Of a stretch of DNA of 64,000 nt, positions 1 through 12,397 are shown piece by piece; position 1 is the first letter of the stretch, and the number at the start of each line of letters is the position of its first letter. A model generated the notes under the pieces. The model made no database searches, was not told the DNA's origin, and saw only the letters and a list, made by a program, of their open reading frames with translations. Source of the stretch: Impatiens glandulifera. Its lineage: Eukaryota; Streptophyta; Magnoliopsida; Ericales; Balsaminaceae. The translations under genes and the position numbers were made by a program. The stretch is taken from the NCBI RefSeq assembly GCF_907164915.1, contig NC_061863.1, positions 8,929,882 through 8,993,881 on the forward strand, written 5' to 3'.

Positions 1-1229
1 GTTGTTATATTTAAACGAATAATTTATATACAAAATGAATTTGCATTCGTCTTCAATTATAATTTTGTATCGAGTTGCTTTTTAGAAGAAAACAAAAAAA
101 TGTGTAATTATAGTGCATTAAATAGAGTTGGCTATGTGTCTAAGTGTTAATAGTGCCATTGAGAAAAAAAACATTAATAGTATCATTGGAAAAGACAACA
201 TGATTATTATTTTGTACCACCATAAATAATAAGTTAATATTACCATTTGAAAAAAATAATAATTACATTTTATTTTTCTTTCTTTTTCATTTTGTCTATT
301 CTATTTATAATTTTTTTAAATAAATACAATCATATATTTATGATCATTTACTTCAATTTAGAATATTCTCACTGGAATCAAATCTAGATAATATTATTTT
401 CACTTAAGTTATCCTATTAAATTTTCAATATATATTATTTATGCACAATTTGATATGCTTTTGAATTTTTGGGATGACGATTGACTTTCGCTCTTGTTTT
501 TATTATCATTGGTAGAAAATAAATGCTAATAATTTTTTATGCTAGAAAATGGTATGAAAATAGTTATGACAAATGACAAGTATAATATCAAATCAGTTTC
601 AACTTTATTGTAAGCTCTTGATAATTGATTAGCAATAGACAGAAGATCAATTTACTACGAATTGAAAGGAAGGGACATTCACATTGACTTACATTGTCCA
701 CGGGTATGGTAGACTTTCATGTCTATTTAGGTATACTAGAAGACGAAATATTCCTTAATGCAATAAAAATCATACTAAACAATTATAAAATCATATTTGT
801 CAAACCGTGGATCGATTTAAATAAAAAATATTATAAAATTTTTTTCTATTCCTTCTTTAATTTCTCAATCTAACTAATAAATTAATAAAGAATAAAATTT
901 TAATTTAATTATATTATATTAAAATAATAAGTGTTATTCCATATTTTTTTAATAAATATATATAATATATATCAATAATTCAACTTCTATTAATTATTTA
1001 TATAATTATATATTATATATACATGGACCATTTTTTAAAATTTTTATATATAATAATATATTTAAAACTTAATTTGCGATAAATAAAAATAAATTAATCT
1101 TTTTATTATTTGTTTACATTTTATATTTGACACAAAAGAGTAAATAATATTTTTTATACTGAAAAGAATAGTTAAAAATAAATTAATCTTTTAATTATTT
1201 GTCTACATTTTTTTTTAAAAAAAAATGGA
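1..1229. other. AT-rich intergenic DNA, nothing recognised
   Basis: No open reading frame of substance, no splice-linked coding pattern and no clear repeat unit could be seen. Composition is very AT-rich, with poly-A and poly-T runs. Confidence 0.6.
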
Positions 1230-1372
1230 CAATGGATTAAGCATGTAGCCCACAAACACACTTAACCATTTAATCAGACGTAGAATTTACCGCATAACGG
1301 ACTCGAACCCATGACCTTAGGATGAGAATATCCACATCTTGTTGCAGCTAGACTAAAAGAGGGAATGTTTGT
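1230..1372 (-). repeat. tRNA-like (SINE-type) repeat remnant
   Basis: Read on the minus strand, the segment has a box-A-like stretch (complement of 1347-1355) followed about 40 bases later by a good box-B-like motif GGTTCGAGTCC (complement of 1299-1309), the spacing of an RNA polymerase III internal promoter. It is not a foldable tRNA gene: the acceptor stem and anticodon arm are not recognisable. I infer a tRNA-derived SINE remnant. Confidence 0.4.
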
Positions 1373-1479
1373 CTACATTTTATTTTTAACATAAAATGAT
1401 AAATAATATTTTTTTATATTGATAAAATAGTTTTATGAAATGTTATTTATGAATTTTATCATATATTTGATTGACCAAA

Positions 1480-3080
1480 CTATAAGGTCACAATTAGAGG
1501 TCAATTGAGATTAATGGTTGTTTTGTCGATGAATAAGAGATCGATAACATTGGATCATGAGGTCACAAGATTATAGAGGTCAATGAGATTGGTGGTTAGT
1601 TTTCCGATGGATAAAATTTTGGTAACAAATGATCGTGAGGTCACGATATTAGAGGTCAATTGAGATTGGTGGTTGGTTTGTCGATGAATAAGAGGGTCGG
1701 TCGGTAACAAAGGACTATGATGTCATAAGATTAGATGTCATGAGATGAATAAGTGGTCGGTAACATTGGATCATGAGGTCACGAGATTAGAGAGATAGAT
1801 TGATATTGGTGGTTAGTTTTTTGAGGGATAATAGGCCGGTAACATTCGAATTGGGATGTAGTTTGCTGAGAGAGATAAAAGGTCGGTAACATTTAGATTG
1901 GGATGTGGTTTGTTGAAAGATAAAATGTCGGTAACAAATGATCATGAGGTCCAAGATTAAAAATCGATTGAGATTGGTGGTTGGTTTGTCAATGGATAAG
2001 AGAGTCAAATAACAAAGGATCGTGTGAGGTCACGAGATTAGAGAGGTCAATTGAGATTGATGGTTGGTTTGCCGAGAGAAAAAAGGCCAATAGCATTGGG
2101 ATTGGGATGGAGTTTACAAAGGGATAAGAGGTCAATTGAGATTTGGTGGTTTGATTTACTGAGGGATAGAGGCGTGTGAAAGTCTGATTGAGATTGGTGT
2201 TTGATTTGTCGATGTATAAGAGGCGTGTGAAAAAAGTGGTGATTGAGATTGGTAGTTGGTATGGCGATGGATTAGATGCAAATAATATTGGTTAGTCAAG
2301 GATAAGAGACTTGTGAAAGTGTGATTAGGATGTCGTTTTTCAATGGATAAGAGGTTGGTAACATTGGGATTGGGATGTAGTTTGCCGATGGATAAGAGGT
2401 CAATTGAGATTTGGTGGTTGGTTTACCGAAGAATAAGAAGTGTGTGAAAGTGTGATTGAAATTTGTGGTTGGTTTGTCGATGGATAAGAGGTCATTAGCA
2501 TTGGTTTGCCAATGATAAAAGACTTGTGAAAGTGTGATTGAAATGTGGTTTGTCGAGGGATAAGTGACTAGTAACATTTCAATTGGGATGTGGTTTATCA
2601 AGGGATAAGAGAGTAACAAAGGATTGTGAGGTCACGAGATTAGAGGCCGATTGAGATTGGCGATTGGTTTGCTGAGGTATTAGAGACGTGTGAAAATGTG
2701 ATTGAGATTTGTGGTTGGTTTGTCGAGAATAAGAGGTCAATAAAATTGTTTTTTCAATGACAAAAGATTTGTGGTGGATTTGCCAATGGATAAGGCGGGA
2801 GATTAGTAATGAGAGATTCATTGAAAACAAAAAATATTGGTGGTTAAAATATATGAATGAAATTGTTGGTTTATCGAAGAAGTTAAGGTAAGGAGGTTAG
2901 TTATATGATGAGATTGTTGGTTTGCCAAAAGTGAGGGTAAAAGATGTTAGTATCGTTGAGATAGTTGGGGTGCAGAAGTGAGGTCACGAGATTAATAATA
3001 TGAGAGGTTTATTAAGTAAAAAATGATACTTTTGGTTGACCATGAAATGAGGATAAGATGTCGAAGAGGAAGAGATCGGT
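1480..3080. repeat. Degenerate minisatellite, about 1.6 kb
   Basis: Phrases such as GAGATTGGTGGTTGGTTTG, TCGATGGATAAGAGGTC, GGTAACATTGGATC and GAGGTCACGAGATTAGAGG recur in changing order roughly every 70-90 bases across the block. Units are imperfect and partly shuffled, so this is an old, diverged tandem array. Several minus-strand ORFs of 70-107 codons lie inside it and are by-products of the repeat (serine/threonine/proline-rich, themselves repetitive). The + strand is G-rich and the - strand C-rich throughout. Confidence 0.85.
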
Positions 3081-3469
3081 GAACTAATGAGAAAAAAAGT
3101 TAAATGAATGTCTCTTTATCAAATTTGTTATCATTTTTTATTTTTTTGATAAATAATAAAAACAACGATAAATGAGAGAAGTAAGACGACCACTAGGTTG
3201 TCTCAACCATTATAAAGTCCCTCATGTTTAGACCATAGATTTTGACGACAGAAATGATGATGAAGGCGATAAAAACGATGATGTCGACGACAAAGAGGTA
3301 AGCATTGTCTATTTTAACTTTGTAATGTTAATTTTATTTATCATTGCAAGGGCATTATGCTAGTTATAATATGAGATGCTATATTTGTAAAATATTATCC
3401 CAATATTATAATATTGTGATAATATCACTATTATATTATTATATTAGTTTTTTTATAAGTATATTGTAA

Positions 3470-3910
3470 TTAGGAATGACAATTATAAATCACTCTCTGG
3501 TTTTTATTCGAAGGTCGGGTTCTCCCCGAAACCGAACGGGGATTGGACGGGAATAATATTTATGTCTCCCGCCCTAACTCTGCCACAATCTCACAATGAT
3601 TATGTCTCGAACACTCCTAAACATGAAAATATAACATTACTAATATATTTATTTATTCTTCATATTTTATATAAAAAAAAATAGTTTATTTATTTATAAT
3701 AATATAAATTTTCAATATATTACAATATATATAATATTAAAATATTCGTTTATATAATTTTATAAAAGAATTTTTTATACTTTTTAGATAATATGGTATA
3801 ACAGTGTCTCACAGTAATTTCTCGAAATCGGACAGAGCGGAAATTGTAATAAAAAAATCTTCAAAATAAAATGAGGCGGGAATCCCCGTCCATTTTTATC
3901 CTGAATTATA
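3470..3910. repeat. Dispersed repeat with GC-rich ends, copy 1
   Basis: A GC-rich start (around 3505-3545, GAACGGGGATTGGACGGG) and GC-rich end (around 3875-3897, GAGGCGGGAATCCCCGTCC) bracket an AT-rich core. Parts of the core (TCTCACAATGATTATGTC..CGAACAC, later ATATGGTATAACAGTG) recur at 20170-20345 and 21640-21720 in intron 21 of the first PDR gene. It looks like a non-autonomous DNA transposon, but ends and target duplication were not resolved. Confidence 0.5.
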
Positions 3911-5098
3911 ATGTCTATATATTAGATATAATTTATGTAATTTAATTTATATGAGTATATAAGTAACTAAAAAACAAAATTAACTTTTTAATATTTTATG
4001 TTAGCACTTCATTTTGAGTTGTAAATTATTAAAAAAAAATACAGATGTGGAATAAAATTATTTGTCAATTGAATGTCTATTGAATCGTAAATGACCAGAC
4101 TAGAAACTGTTTGTAAGCACTCTTAAATCTTAAATATATGGTAGTTTGGTCAGCTGGGCCAACTCTATCTCCATTCATTTTAAATAATTTTATTTGTGTA
4201 GAGAAATTTAAAAGTTGATTATTTGAGTAAAATATATCAATATGTATAAATGTATAATAAAAAAATTAATTATAAAAAAATAATAAATATTTTAAATAAT
4301 ATAATTAATTAAATTATTAATTATTTCATATTAAACGGACATATGTAGAGTATTCTTCTCCATTAGAGTTAATTGTGATTCTAAAAATTATTTTGAATGC
4401 ACTTCCTCTGTTAAATGAAATAAATGGATAAAAATAAACAATAAAATGTATATTTAGAGTATGAAAATTAAAATTGTGAATTATAAAGAATTGTGATAAA
4501 TTGTTTATAGAAGCTTAAATACGTATCTTTTTAACCATAATATGTTAAATATGTATCTTTTTAACCATAATATGTTTACATGATTTTGTGAGACGACTTG
4601 ACATTGATGAAGGTGGTGACGACAATAACAACCAATATAACAATGACAATAATAACTTATAACATATATGTTATAATAGAAATGAAATAAGTAAACGTCG
4701 AATTTATGACGATATAGAACGAGATCATTAGCAATATTCAATAAAAGTCTCCAATATTATTAGAAAAACATTTTCTTAAAAAATAAAACAATTTTTTTTT
4801 GTTGTTATGTAATATTAAAGTTTAATTAACTTATCATGTTATAATTAATTAAAAAATATATGTTCAAAATAAAAGTATTATGAAATATTATCTTAAAAAA
4901 TAAATTATTAATAGTATCATTCAAACATAATTAATATTATCATTTTTAATTAAATAATTTATTTTAATATATAGGACTTCTCGTTGTTTGTTACTAAGAA
5001 TCTTTGTTATATTAGTTTCTTTTCATTTGTTTATGGATAGGATTAAACTAGCGGATAATTTTATTTGACCTGGGGTCGTAGTTGTTTGATGGTACCTA
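3911..5098. other. AT-rich intergenic DNA
   Basis: No gene seen. It holds a perfect short tandem duplication at about 4523-4575, where a 32-base unit containing TATCTTTTTAACCATAATAT occurs twice. The minus-strand ORF over 4505-4741 is made largely of that repeat and low-complexity DNA, and has no recognisable domain. Confidence 0.55.
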
Positions 5099-5278
5099 CT
5101 ACTCGAGTAATTGTAATAATTTTAATATGTGCAACAAATCCCGACCTTTGAAAGAGTTGCATTTATTAGATAAAAGGTCGGCGAGGATTCTTTGCTCATC
5201 GCTCTTGTTATTCTCAATAGGACGACTTGAGCGTGTCTTGACTTGCCCGAATTCTGATGCAACCTTCATAGTCATCAT
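5099..5278 (-). CDS. Small unrecognised ORF, 59 codons, possibly a gene fragment
   Basis: A minus-strand reading frame starts with ATG-ATG one base from the Copia insertion point and ends at TAG (complement of 5099-5101). The predicted 59-residue peptide is mixed and polar, with a leucine-rich amphipathic end (HILKLLQLLE), and is not low-complexity like most ORFs in this intergenic DNA. Base composition here is clearly richer in G+C than the flanks. I do not recognise a family. Across the Copia element the frame does not continue: the joined sequence has a TAA just upstream of the ATG. It could be a gene fragment, a short peptide gene, or chance. Confidence 0.2.
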   Translation of the reverse strand: MMTMKVASEFGQVKTRSSRPIENNKSDEQRILADLLSNKCNSFKGRDLLHILKLLQLLE

Positions 5279-5279
5279 T

Positions 5280-5825
5280 TGTTGGGTCAGCTCATTTGGC
5301 AGTTGGGCCTGACAAATTAATAAAAATCATTAGGGCATATTTAATTAAGAAAAAAAAACACAGCAGTTTGAGTTTTTTTTCTCTCTTCTTCTTCCAGCAG
5401 TTCTTCCTCCATTGAAACAGCAATTCCTCCATTAAAGTAGCAGGCTCTTCTTCTGATTTCTTTTATCTCATCTCTATTTGGTTAGCCATCTTTAGTGATG
5501 ATGACAATGTATGTGAATGACAAGTTAGGATGAAGTTAATTGATAATTTTGATTAGATTACCTCTAGTCTTGTATTGAACAACATTGTATACCCATTTGA
5601 TATAGTGGATGATTTAAGTGGCCGAAGTGTCCCGTGGTTTTTACCTAATTTGGGTTTTCCACGTAAAATCTTGGTGTCCTGCTCTCTGTTTCTTTGATTG
5701 TTTGATTCTCAATTGTTTTGGCTGCCTATTTGATTACACAAAAGGGAAAAAGAATTGTTAGACCTTGTTGTAGCTTGTCTATTTCTGAATTGCTAAATAT
5801 GTGCTATTATTCGATTTCTACAACA
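5280..5825 (+). repeat. 5' LTR of Copia element 1
   Basis: It begins TG and ends CA, as LTRs do, and is 546 bp long. It matches the right LTR over its full length apart from scattered substitutions and small indels in homopolymers. The element's promoter should lie here, but no TATA box was assigned with confidence. Confidence 0.95.
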
Positions 5826-5827
5826 AG

Positions 5828-5841
5828 TGGTATCAGAGTTG
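5828..5841 (+). other. Primer-binding site (initiator tRNA-Met)
   Basis: TGGTATCAGAGTTG lies two bases inside the left LTR. It matches the usual plant Copia primer site TGGTATCAGAGC, complementary to the 3' end of initiator tRNA-Met, with the last part diverged. Confidence 0.85.
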
Positions 5842-5874
5842 AGTTCGTTTGGTGGTGATTCTTGTATAATTCAA

Positions 5875-8800
5875 ATGGAAGATTCGTTGAGCAGTAATGC
5901 CACGGTGATCAAACTCACAGCTACCAATTACACAATCTGGAAGTCACGGATGGAGGACTTATTGTGTAATTATGATTATGAAGACACTATTTTGGGTGAT
6001 AAAGGCAAACTAGAGGCTATGACAGATGCAAATTGGAAGAAACTGAATAGAAAGACAGTTGGTAAAATCAGGCAATGGGTTGACAACAGTATGTATCAGC
6101 ATGTGGCTACTGAAGTTAATGCTCATAAAGTGTGGACTATTTTGAGTGAGCTGTATGAGAAGAACAACACTCAAAACAGAGCATTTCTATTTAGGAAGCT
6201 TTGCTCGTTGAAATATCAAGATGGGTCTTCTATGTCCGAGCATCTAAATGCTTTTCAGGGGATTCTAAATGAGTTGGCTGCGATAGGAATGAAATTTGAT
6301 GATGAGCTTCATGCTATGTGTTTGATTAATTCTCTACCTGATAGTTGGGAGACACTTGTGGTTTCAATTACCAATTATGTTCCACAAGGTAAGCTCACTT
6401 TGAAAATGATGAAAGAGAGCGTGTTGAATGAAGAGGCTAGAAGAAAATAACATGGCTTCTCAACTCCAAGTCAGGTGTTCGTGACTGAGAAAAGGGGTAG
6501 AAGTAAAAGTAAAACTCCAAAGAATCGCAGTGGCAGTTCAGACAGGTCACAGGGAACATCCAGCTCGAGAAAAGAGATTACATGTTATCATTGTGTCAAG
6601 CTAGGACACAAGAAGTATCAATGCAAATCTTTGAAGCGGGAACAAAAGGAGAATAAGCAAGATGGAAGTAGTAAGGTTGCAGATGTGGATGGTAACGACA
6701 TCGATATTGTTTACGACAATGATAGTATCAACCTTGTTTCTCAAGATACACAATGGGTGGTAGACTTGGGTGCTTCTTATCATGTCACCAATCGTACTGA
6801 TATATTTGCTTCTTACACTAGTGGACAGTTTGGTTCAGTGACGTTGGGAAACCATGTTACGTGTAAGATTGTTGGAAAAGGAGATGTCTGTTTGGATACT
6901 AACACTTCGTGCAAGCTACTTTTGAAGAATGTTCGACATGTTTCCGATATTCGGATGAATTTGATCTCTACTGGTATTCTTGATGATGGGGGATATCATA
7001 GTTATTTTGGTGAAGGAAAATGGAAACTCACTAAGGGGTCTTTGGTGATAGCTAAAGGAAAGAAGGTCGGTTCTCTTTATGTGACAGAGACTAAGTCTTA
7101 TGGGGGAGAAGAAAATGTAGTTAATGATTGTTCAGCACAACTTTGGCATAAGCGACTTGGTCACTTAAGTCAAAACGGCATGCGAGTTCTCTCCAAGACA
7201 ATCGATCTTCAGGGCTTAAAGTCTACAGATTTGAAGACATGCACAGATTGCTTAGTTGGTAAGCAACATAGAGTTTCCTTCAAAAGTTTCTCTCCATCTA
7301 GGAAGCCCAATATCCTAGATATGGTTCACACAGAAATATATTTTATGGATTCCTTGACTTTAGGTGGTTCTCATTATTACATCACTTTTATCGATGATTG
7401 CTCAAGGAAGGTGTGGGCATATTGCTTGAAGACTAAGGATCAAACATTGGATTACTTCAAGTTGTTTCATGCTGAAGTGAAGAGAGAAACTAGGAAGAAG
7501 TTGAAATGTGTTCGTTCCGACAATGGTGGCGAATATAGAGGGCCATTTGTGGAATACTGTAAAAGTAATGGGATCAAGCTTTTGAAGACTGTGCCAAAAA
7601 CACCTCAACAGAATAGAGTTGTAGAGAGGATGAACAAGTCTATCAATGAGAGAATTTTGTGTATGTTGTCTCATGCTAAGTTGCCAAAATCCTTTTGGGG
7701 AGAGGCAATGAAGACATCGGTTGATCTGATAAACCTTTCACCCTCAACTCCTTTAGATGGCGACATTCCAGAAAGAGTTTGGAGAGGTAAAGACGTCTCT
7801 TATGATCACTTGAGAGTTTTTGGTTGTAAAGTGTTTGTTCATGTTACTCGAGATGAGAGAGCAAAGCTTGATAGCAAGACAAGACAGTGTATCTTTATTG
7901 GGTATGGCCACGGAGAATTTGGGTACTGATGTTGGGATCCGGTTAACAAGAAACTTATTAGAAGCAGAGATGTGGTATTCATTGAAGATCAGACCATTGA
8001 AGACTTTGAGAAAAAAGAAAAGCCGAAGTCTACAGAGAAGGAATTGTCTGACAATGGTAGGATTCGTACACCACAATCACAGCCCAATGATGTGGAAAAT
8101 GCCCAAGTTGAGGTTGATGAGACTCCTTTAGTTGATGCTGAGCCAACATAGGAAGCTGAACAAGATGATGATAGTTCTCTAGAGCCACCTGATGATCAGC
8201 ATATTAGAAGATATAGTAGGCAACGACAATCTTCTAGTATGTATCATCCCAATGAGTATGTGATGTTGACTGACGGGGGAGAACCAGAAACCTATCAAGA
8301 AGTATTGTCTCATGAAAACAAGAACAAGTGGTCGGTGGTAATGCAAGAAGAGATAAATTCCTTGCAAGAGAACGAGACTTATGACTTGGTGAAACTTCCA
8401 AAAGGAAAGAAGATTTTGAAGAACAAGTGGGTATTCAAGTTGAAGCACCAAGAGAATAGCTCACAACCTCGATACAAAGCAAGACTGGTTGTGAAGGGCT
8501 TTGGACAGAAAAAGGGGATTAATTTTGAAGAGATCTTCTCACCGGTTGTGAAGAGGTCATCCATCAGAGTTGTGTTAGCATTGACTGCTAGTCAAGATTT
8601 TGAAATTGAACAACTGGATGTGAAGACTACATTTCTCCATAGTGACTTGGAGAAAGAGATCTATATGGAACAACCTGAGGGTTTCAAAGTTAAAGGTAAA
8701 GAAGATCTTGTCTGCAGGTTGAGGAAAAGCTTGTATGGGCTCAAGCAAGCGCCTAAACAATGGTACAGAAAATTTGAATCCTTAATGGAAGCAAATAGGT

Positions 8801-9852
8801 ACAGTAAGACTACTTCTGATCATTGTGTTTTCATCAAGAGATACGGTGTTGATGATTATGTTATTCTTCTACTCTATGTTGATGATATGCTGATTGTTGG
8901 GCAAGATATTGCGAAAATTGAGAAACTCAAAAGGGATTTGAACAAGTCTTTTGCAGTGAAAGATTTGGGTTTAGTGAAGCAGATCCTAGGAATGGAAATC
9001 ACAAGAGACAGAAAGAACAGAACACTTTGGCTATCACAGGAGAAGTACATTGAGAAGCTACTTGAGAGGTTTGTAATGAAAAATGCAAAACCGGTTTCAG
9101 TTCCACTTGCAGGTCATTTCAAGTTAAGTTCTAAACAATGTCCTACAAGTGAGAAAGAGAAAGATGAAATGAAGAATGTACCTTATGCCTCTGCAGTTGG
9201 TAGTCTTATGTATGCCATGGTATGTACAAGACCAGACATAGCACACGCAGTTGGTGTTGTTAGTCGGTATCTCTCCAACCCGGGAGAAGAACATTGGCTG
9301 GCTGTTAAGTGGATTCTCAGATATCTTCGAGGCTCTTCGAAAGCACGTTTATGCTTTGGAAGTGATACTCCTATTTTGGAAGGCTTTACAGATTCTGATA
9401 TGGCGGGTGATGTTGATTCAAGAAAATCTGTATCAGATTTTTTGGTTACCTTTGTAGGCGGTGTTGTTTCGTGGCAGTCAAGATTACAAAAGTGTGTTGC
9501 TTTGTCTACTACAGAAGCTGAGTATATTGCAGCTACTGAGGCATGTAAAGAGGTGTTATGGATGAAGAAGTTCCTACAAGAGTTGAGCCAAAAACAAGAG
9601 AAGTTCACTTTGTTTTGCGACAGTCAAAGTGTCATTCATCTCTCAAAGAATTCAGCTTTTCATTCGAGATCCAAACACATCGACGTGAGATATCATTGGA
9701 TACGTGATGTGCTTGAGGCAAAAGAGCTGAACTTGGAGAAGATTCATACAAGTGAGAATGGTGCCGATATGTTTACGAAATCCTTGCCTAATGACAAGTT
9801 TGAAGATTGTCAGGAGAGAGCGGGTTTATTGGAGCCCGCGAAGTTGCGCTGA
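5875..9852 (+). pseudogene. Copia gag-pol polyprotein, three in-frame stops
   Basis: One reading frame runs from the ATG at 5875 to the TGA at 9850-9852, interrupted only by TAA at 6448-6450, TGA at 7927-7929 and TAG at 8149-8151. In order it shows a gag region; a CX2CX4HX4C zinc knuckle (about 6582-6624); a protease site near 6756-6780 reading D-L-G-A where the family has D-S/T-G-A; the integrase HHCC zinc region and core (about 7140-7640), where the first acidic residue is E rather than D (HTE for HTD) while SDNGGEY and the final E remain; the reverse transcriptase with intact YVDD (8875-8886); and RNase H ending in the ADMFTKSLP motif. With no frameshift but three stops and two altered catalytic sites, it decayed by point mutation. 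The TGA replaces an expected arginine (CGA to TGA), typical of cytosine deamination. Confidence 0.92.
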
Positions 9853-9863
9853 CGAGGGAGATT

Positions 9864-10411
9864 TGTTGGGTCAGCTCATTTGGCAGATGGGCCTGACAAA
9901 TTAATAAAGCCCATTATGGCATATTTAATTAAGAAAAAAAAAACACAGCAGTTTGAGTTTTTTTTTCTCTCTCCTTCTTCCAACAGTTCTTCCTCCATTG
10001 AAGCAACAATTCCTCCATTGAAGTAGCAGGTTCTTCTTCTGATTTCATTTATCTCATCTCCATTTGGTTAGTCATCTTTAGTGATGATGATAATGTATGT
10101 GAATGACAAGTTAGGATGAAGTTAATTGATAATTTTGTTTAGATTACCTCTAGGCTTGTATTGAACAACAGTGTATACATATTTGATATAGTGGATGATT
10201 TAAGTGGCCAAAGTCTCCCGTGGTTTTTACCTAATTTGGGTTTTTCACGTAAAATCTTGGTGTTCTGCTCTCTGTTTCTTTGATTGTTTGATGCTCAATT
10301 GTTTTAGCTGCCTATTTGATTACACAAAAGAAAAAAAAATTGTTAGGCCTTGTTTTTAGCTTGTCTATTTCTGAATTGCTAAACAGGTGCTATTATTCGA
10401 TTTCTACAACA
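9864..10411 (+). repeat. 3' LTR of Copia element 1
   Basis: 548-bp match to the left LTR, followed by the TCATT target duplication. Being downstream, its own promoter activity would point toward the PDR gene starting at 10940. Confidence 0.95.
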
Positions 10412-10939
10412 TCATTTACACTTCAACTTAATATTAATAATATAAGAAACAATCAAATTTAAGTTCAATTTCTTTGAGATTTGAGGTGTTTCCACATTCT
10501 AGTATACCAAGAGTTAATAGTAAAAAAAATAGATATTAATATAAGGAGAGAAATAATTCAATTAATTATTGTATATTCGTCCGATAATCCTATTCAATTA
10601 AATGATTTTACTCTTTCAAAATATATTTGTTCAACGAAGTTTATAATATAAATGTTCATTACAAATCATATGTAATATTAAGGTTCAAGTAACACCAGAC
10701 AACATTTTAATATTTCAATAAAATAATATTATTCAATATTAAGCCAAGGGTTACAAAAGAAACACGTAATCAATCTCGAAACCTCATTTGTTATAGAACA
10801 AAGGGCCTTGCTTAATTATTTTTCTTCTCTTCATACTTCTCTCAAGCTCTATAAATAGCCTACATGACCAAAATCATAATTCCTTGAGCTTCATTCATTA
10901 ATAACAAAAAAAAAATCACATTTTCATAAAATACTGAAA
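10412..10939 (+). promoter_or_regulatory. Promoter and 5' leader region of PDR gene 1
   Basis: This is the only non-transposon DNA left between the Copia element and the ATG. It has a well-formed TATA box, TATAAATAG at 10850-10858, about 90 bases upstream of the ATG at 10940, so the transcript probably starts near 10880 and has a leader of about 60 bases. The distal part is AT-rich. No cis-element beyond the TATA box is claimed. Confidence 0.7.
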
Positions 10940-12311
10940 ATGGCAACTATTGATGATGGGTTAAGAATTAGTAATTCCAAAAAATGCAAGGGATTAGGCA
11001 GCAATAGGGAAATCTTCTCGAGATCCTCACGATCACACAAGGAAGAAGACGACGAAGAAGCTTTGAAATGGGCAGCCATTGAAAAGCTTCCAACTTATCG
11101 ACGGTTAAGAAGAGCCATCTTGAAAGACGAGGGCGACCAAATGAGGGAAGTTGAGATAACTGACCTTGGGAAGTTGGAGAAGAAAATGATTCTAGAAAGG
11201 TTGGTAAACATAGCTGAAGAAGACAATGAGAAGTTTCTCATTAAACTCAAAAAACGTATAGACAGGTAATTACGAAAAATAAATTTTACATAATTTTATG
11301 TATGCAATTTATAACTAACTTTGAACTTTAGAGTGGGGATTGAACTTCCGACAATCGAGGTCCGGTTCGATCATTTGAAAGTCGAGGCGGAGGCTTATGT
11401 TGGAAGTCGAGCACTTCCAACAATACTTAACTTCTTCTTCAATATGTTAGAGGTAGTACTATAGTGGTAATTCTCAAATTTTTATACATTAAATATTCAA
11501 ATCTTAACTAATAAACAACTCTATTTATATTATGTTTAAAGGGGTTCTTGAATTTCCTCCATATTCTTCCAAGTAGAAAGAAGCCACTTACAATCCTCAA
11601 TGATGTCAGTGGAATCATCAAACCTGCCAGGTGAGAAAAAACACATGCAAAATTTGGGTTATTTGTGATATTTTCAAATAAAATATAATATATAAAGAGC
11701 AATATGTTAAAAAAAATGAAGTTGTTTGGCTAAAAAATTAGGGTATAAATATGTTGAAATTGATGAGAAAATATAAGAATAAAATTAAAGGTATTTAAAA
11801 TCAATCTCAAATAACAATAACATAATAAGGCCTCAAATTATTTTCATCACTATTCAAATAACCACCACTTATCACATCATTCAAATTATAAAAATAAAAA
11901 TACTTTCTTTATAAAATTTAATATATTAAATATTAATACTCAAATAATTCAAGATCAAACAAGGCCCAATATTATCAAATAAATAATCAATTAGTATAGT
12001 AAAGATAAAATCATTTATAAAATGTATAAAAAAAATGTATACAGCAATAAAAAGTCAAACAATCCATAACAACCAACCTTTTATATATGTAAAAAGTCAA
12101 AATAATTCAATAAATTATCTCTCTCTATATATACTATCACTAAAAAAAATGACATTTAAGCCAATTTTCATCTATTGACCTCCTTCCTTAGTAGATAATA
12201 TTTTAGAAATTAAGGTGTAGTAACCTTTATTATAACTTAATTTGTATTGATTTATTTCTTGAGAAAATATGTGACTTTGATGTTTTCATTTAATGAATAC
12301 AAACTAATTAT

Positions 12312-12397
<86 letters not shown>

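Larger units (their letters stand above)
5280..10411 (+). mobile_element. Copia-type LTR retrotransposon 1, complete but inactivated
   Basis: Two long terminal repeats (5280-5825 and 9864-10411) both begin TGTTGGGTCAG and end TTTCTACAACA. The element is flanked by a perfect 5-bp target duplication TCATT (5275-5279 and 10412-10416). A primer-binding site complementary to initiator tRNA-Met follows the left LTR and a purine-rich tract (GACGAGGGAGA) precedes the right one. The internal region codes, in one frame, for gag, protease, integrase, reverse transcriptase and RNase H in the Copia order. The LTRs differ at about thirty positions by eye (roughly 6%), which suggests an insertion a few million years old. 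Three in-frame stops make it non-autonomous. It sits about 530 bp upstream of the first PDR gene, in the same orientation. Confidence 0.95.

Noticed and set aside
1787..2830. Minus-strand ORFs of 73-107 codons
   Set aside because: They are translations of the minisatellite, self-repetitive and without family resemblance.
1480..3080. Repeat array as a CRISPR or centromeric satellite
   Set aside because: There are no constant repeat plus unique spacers, no cas genes and clear plant context; units are short, variable and only 1.6 kb in total.
5082..5312. Plus-strand 76-codon ORF
   Set aside because: It runs across the Copia insertion point into the LTR, so it cannot be an ancestral gene frame.
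9183..9608. Minus-strand 141-codon ORF
   Set aside because: It is the antisense shadow of the Copia reverse transcriptase/RNase H frame.
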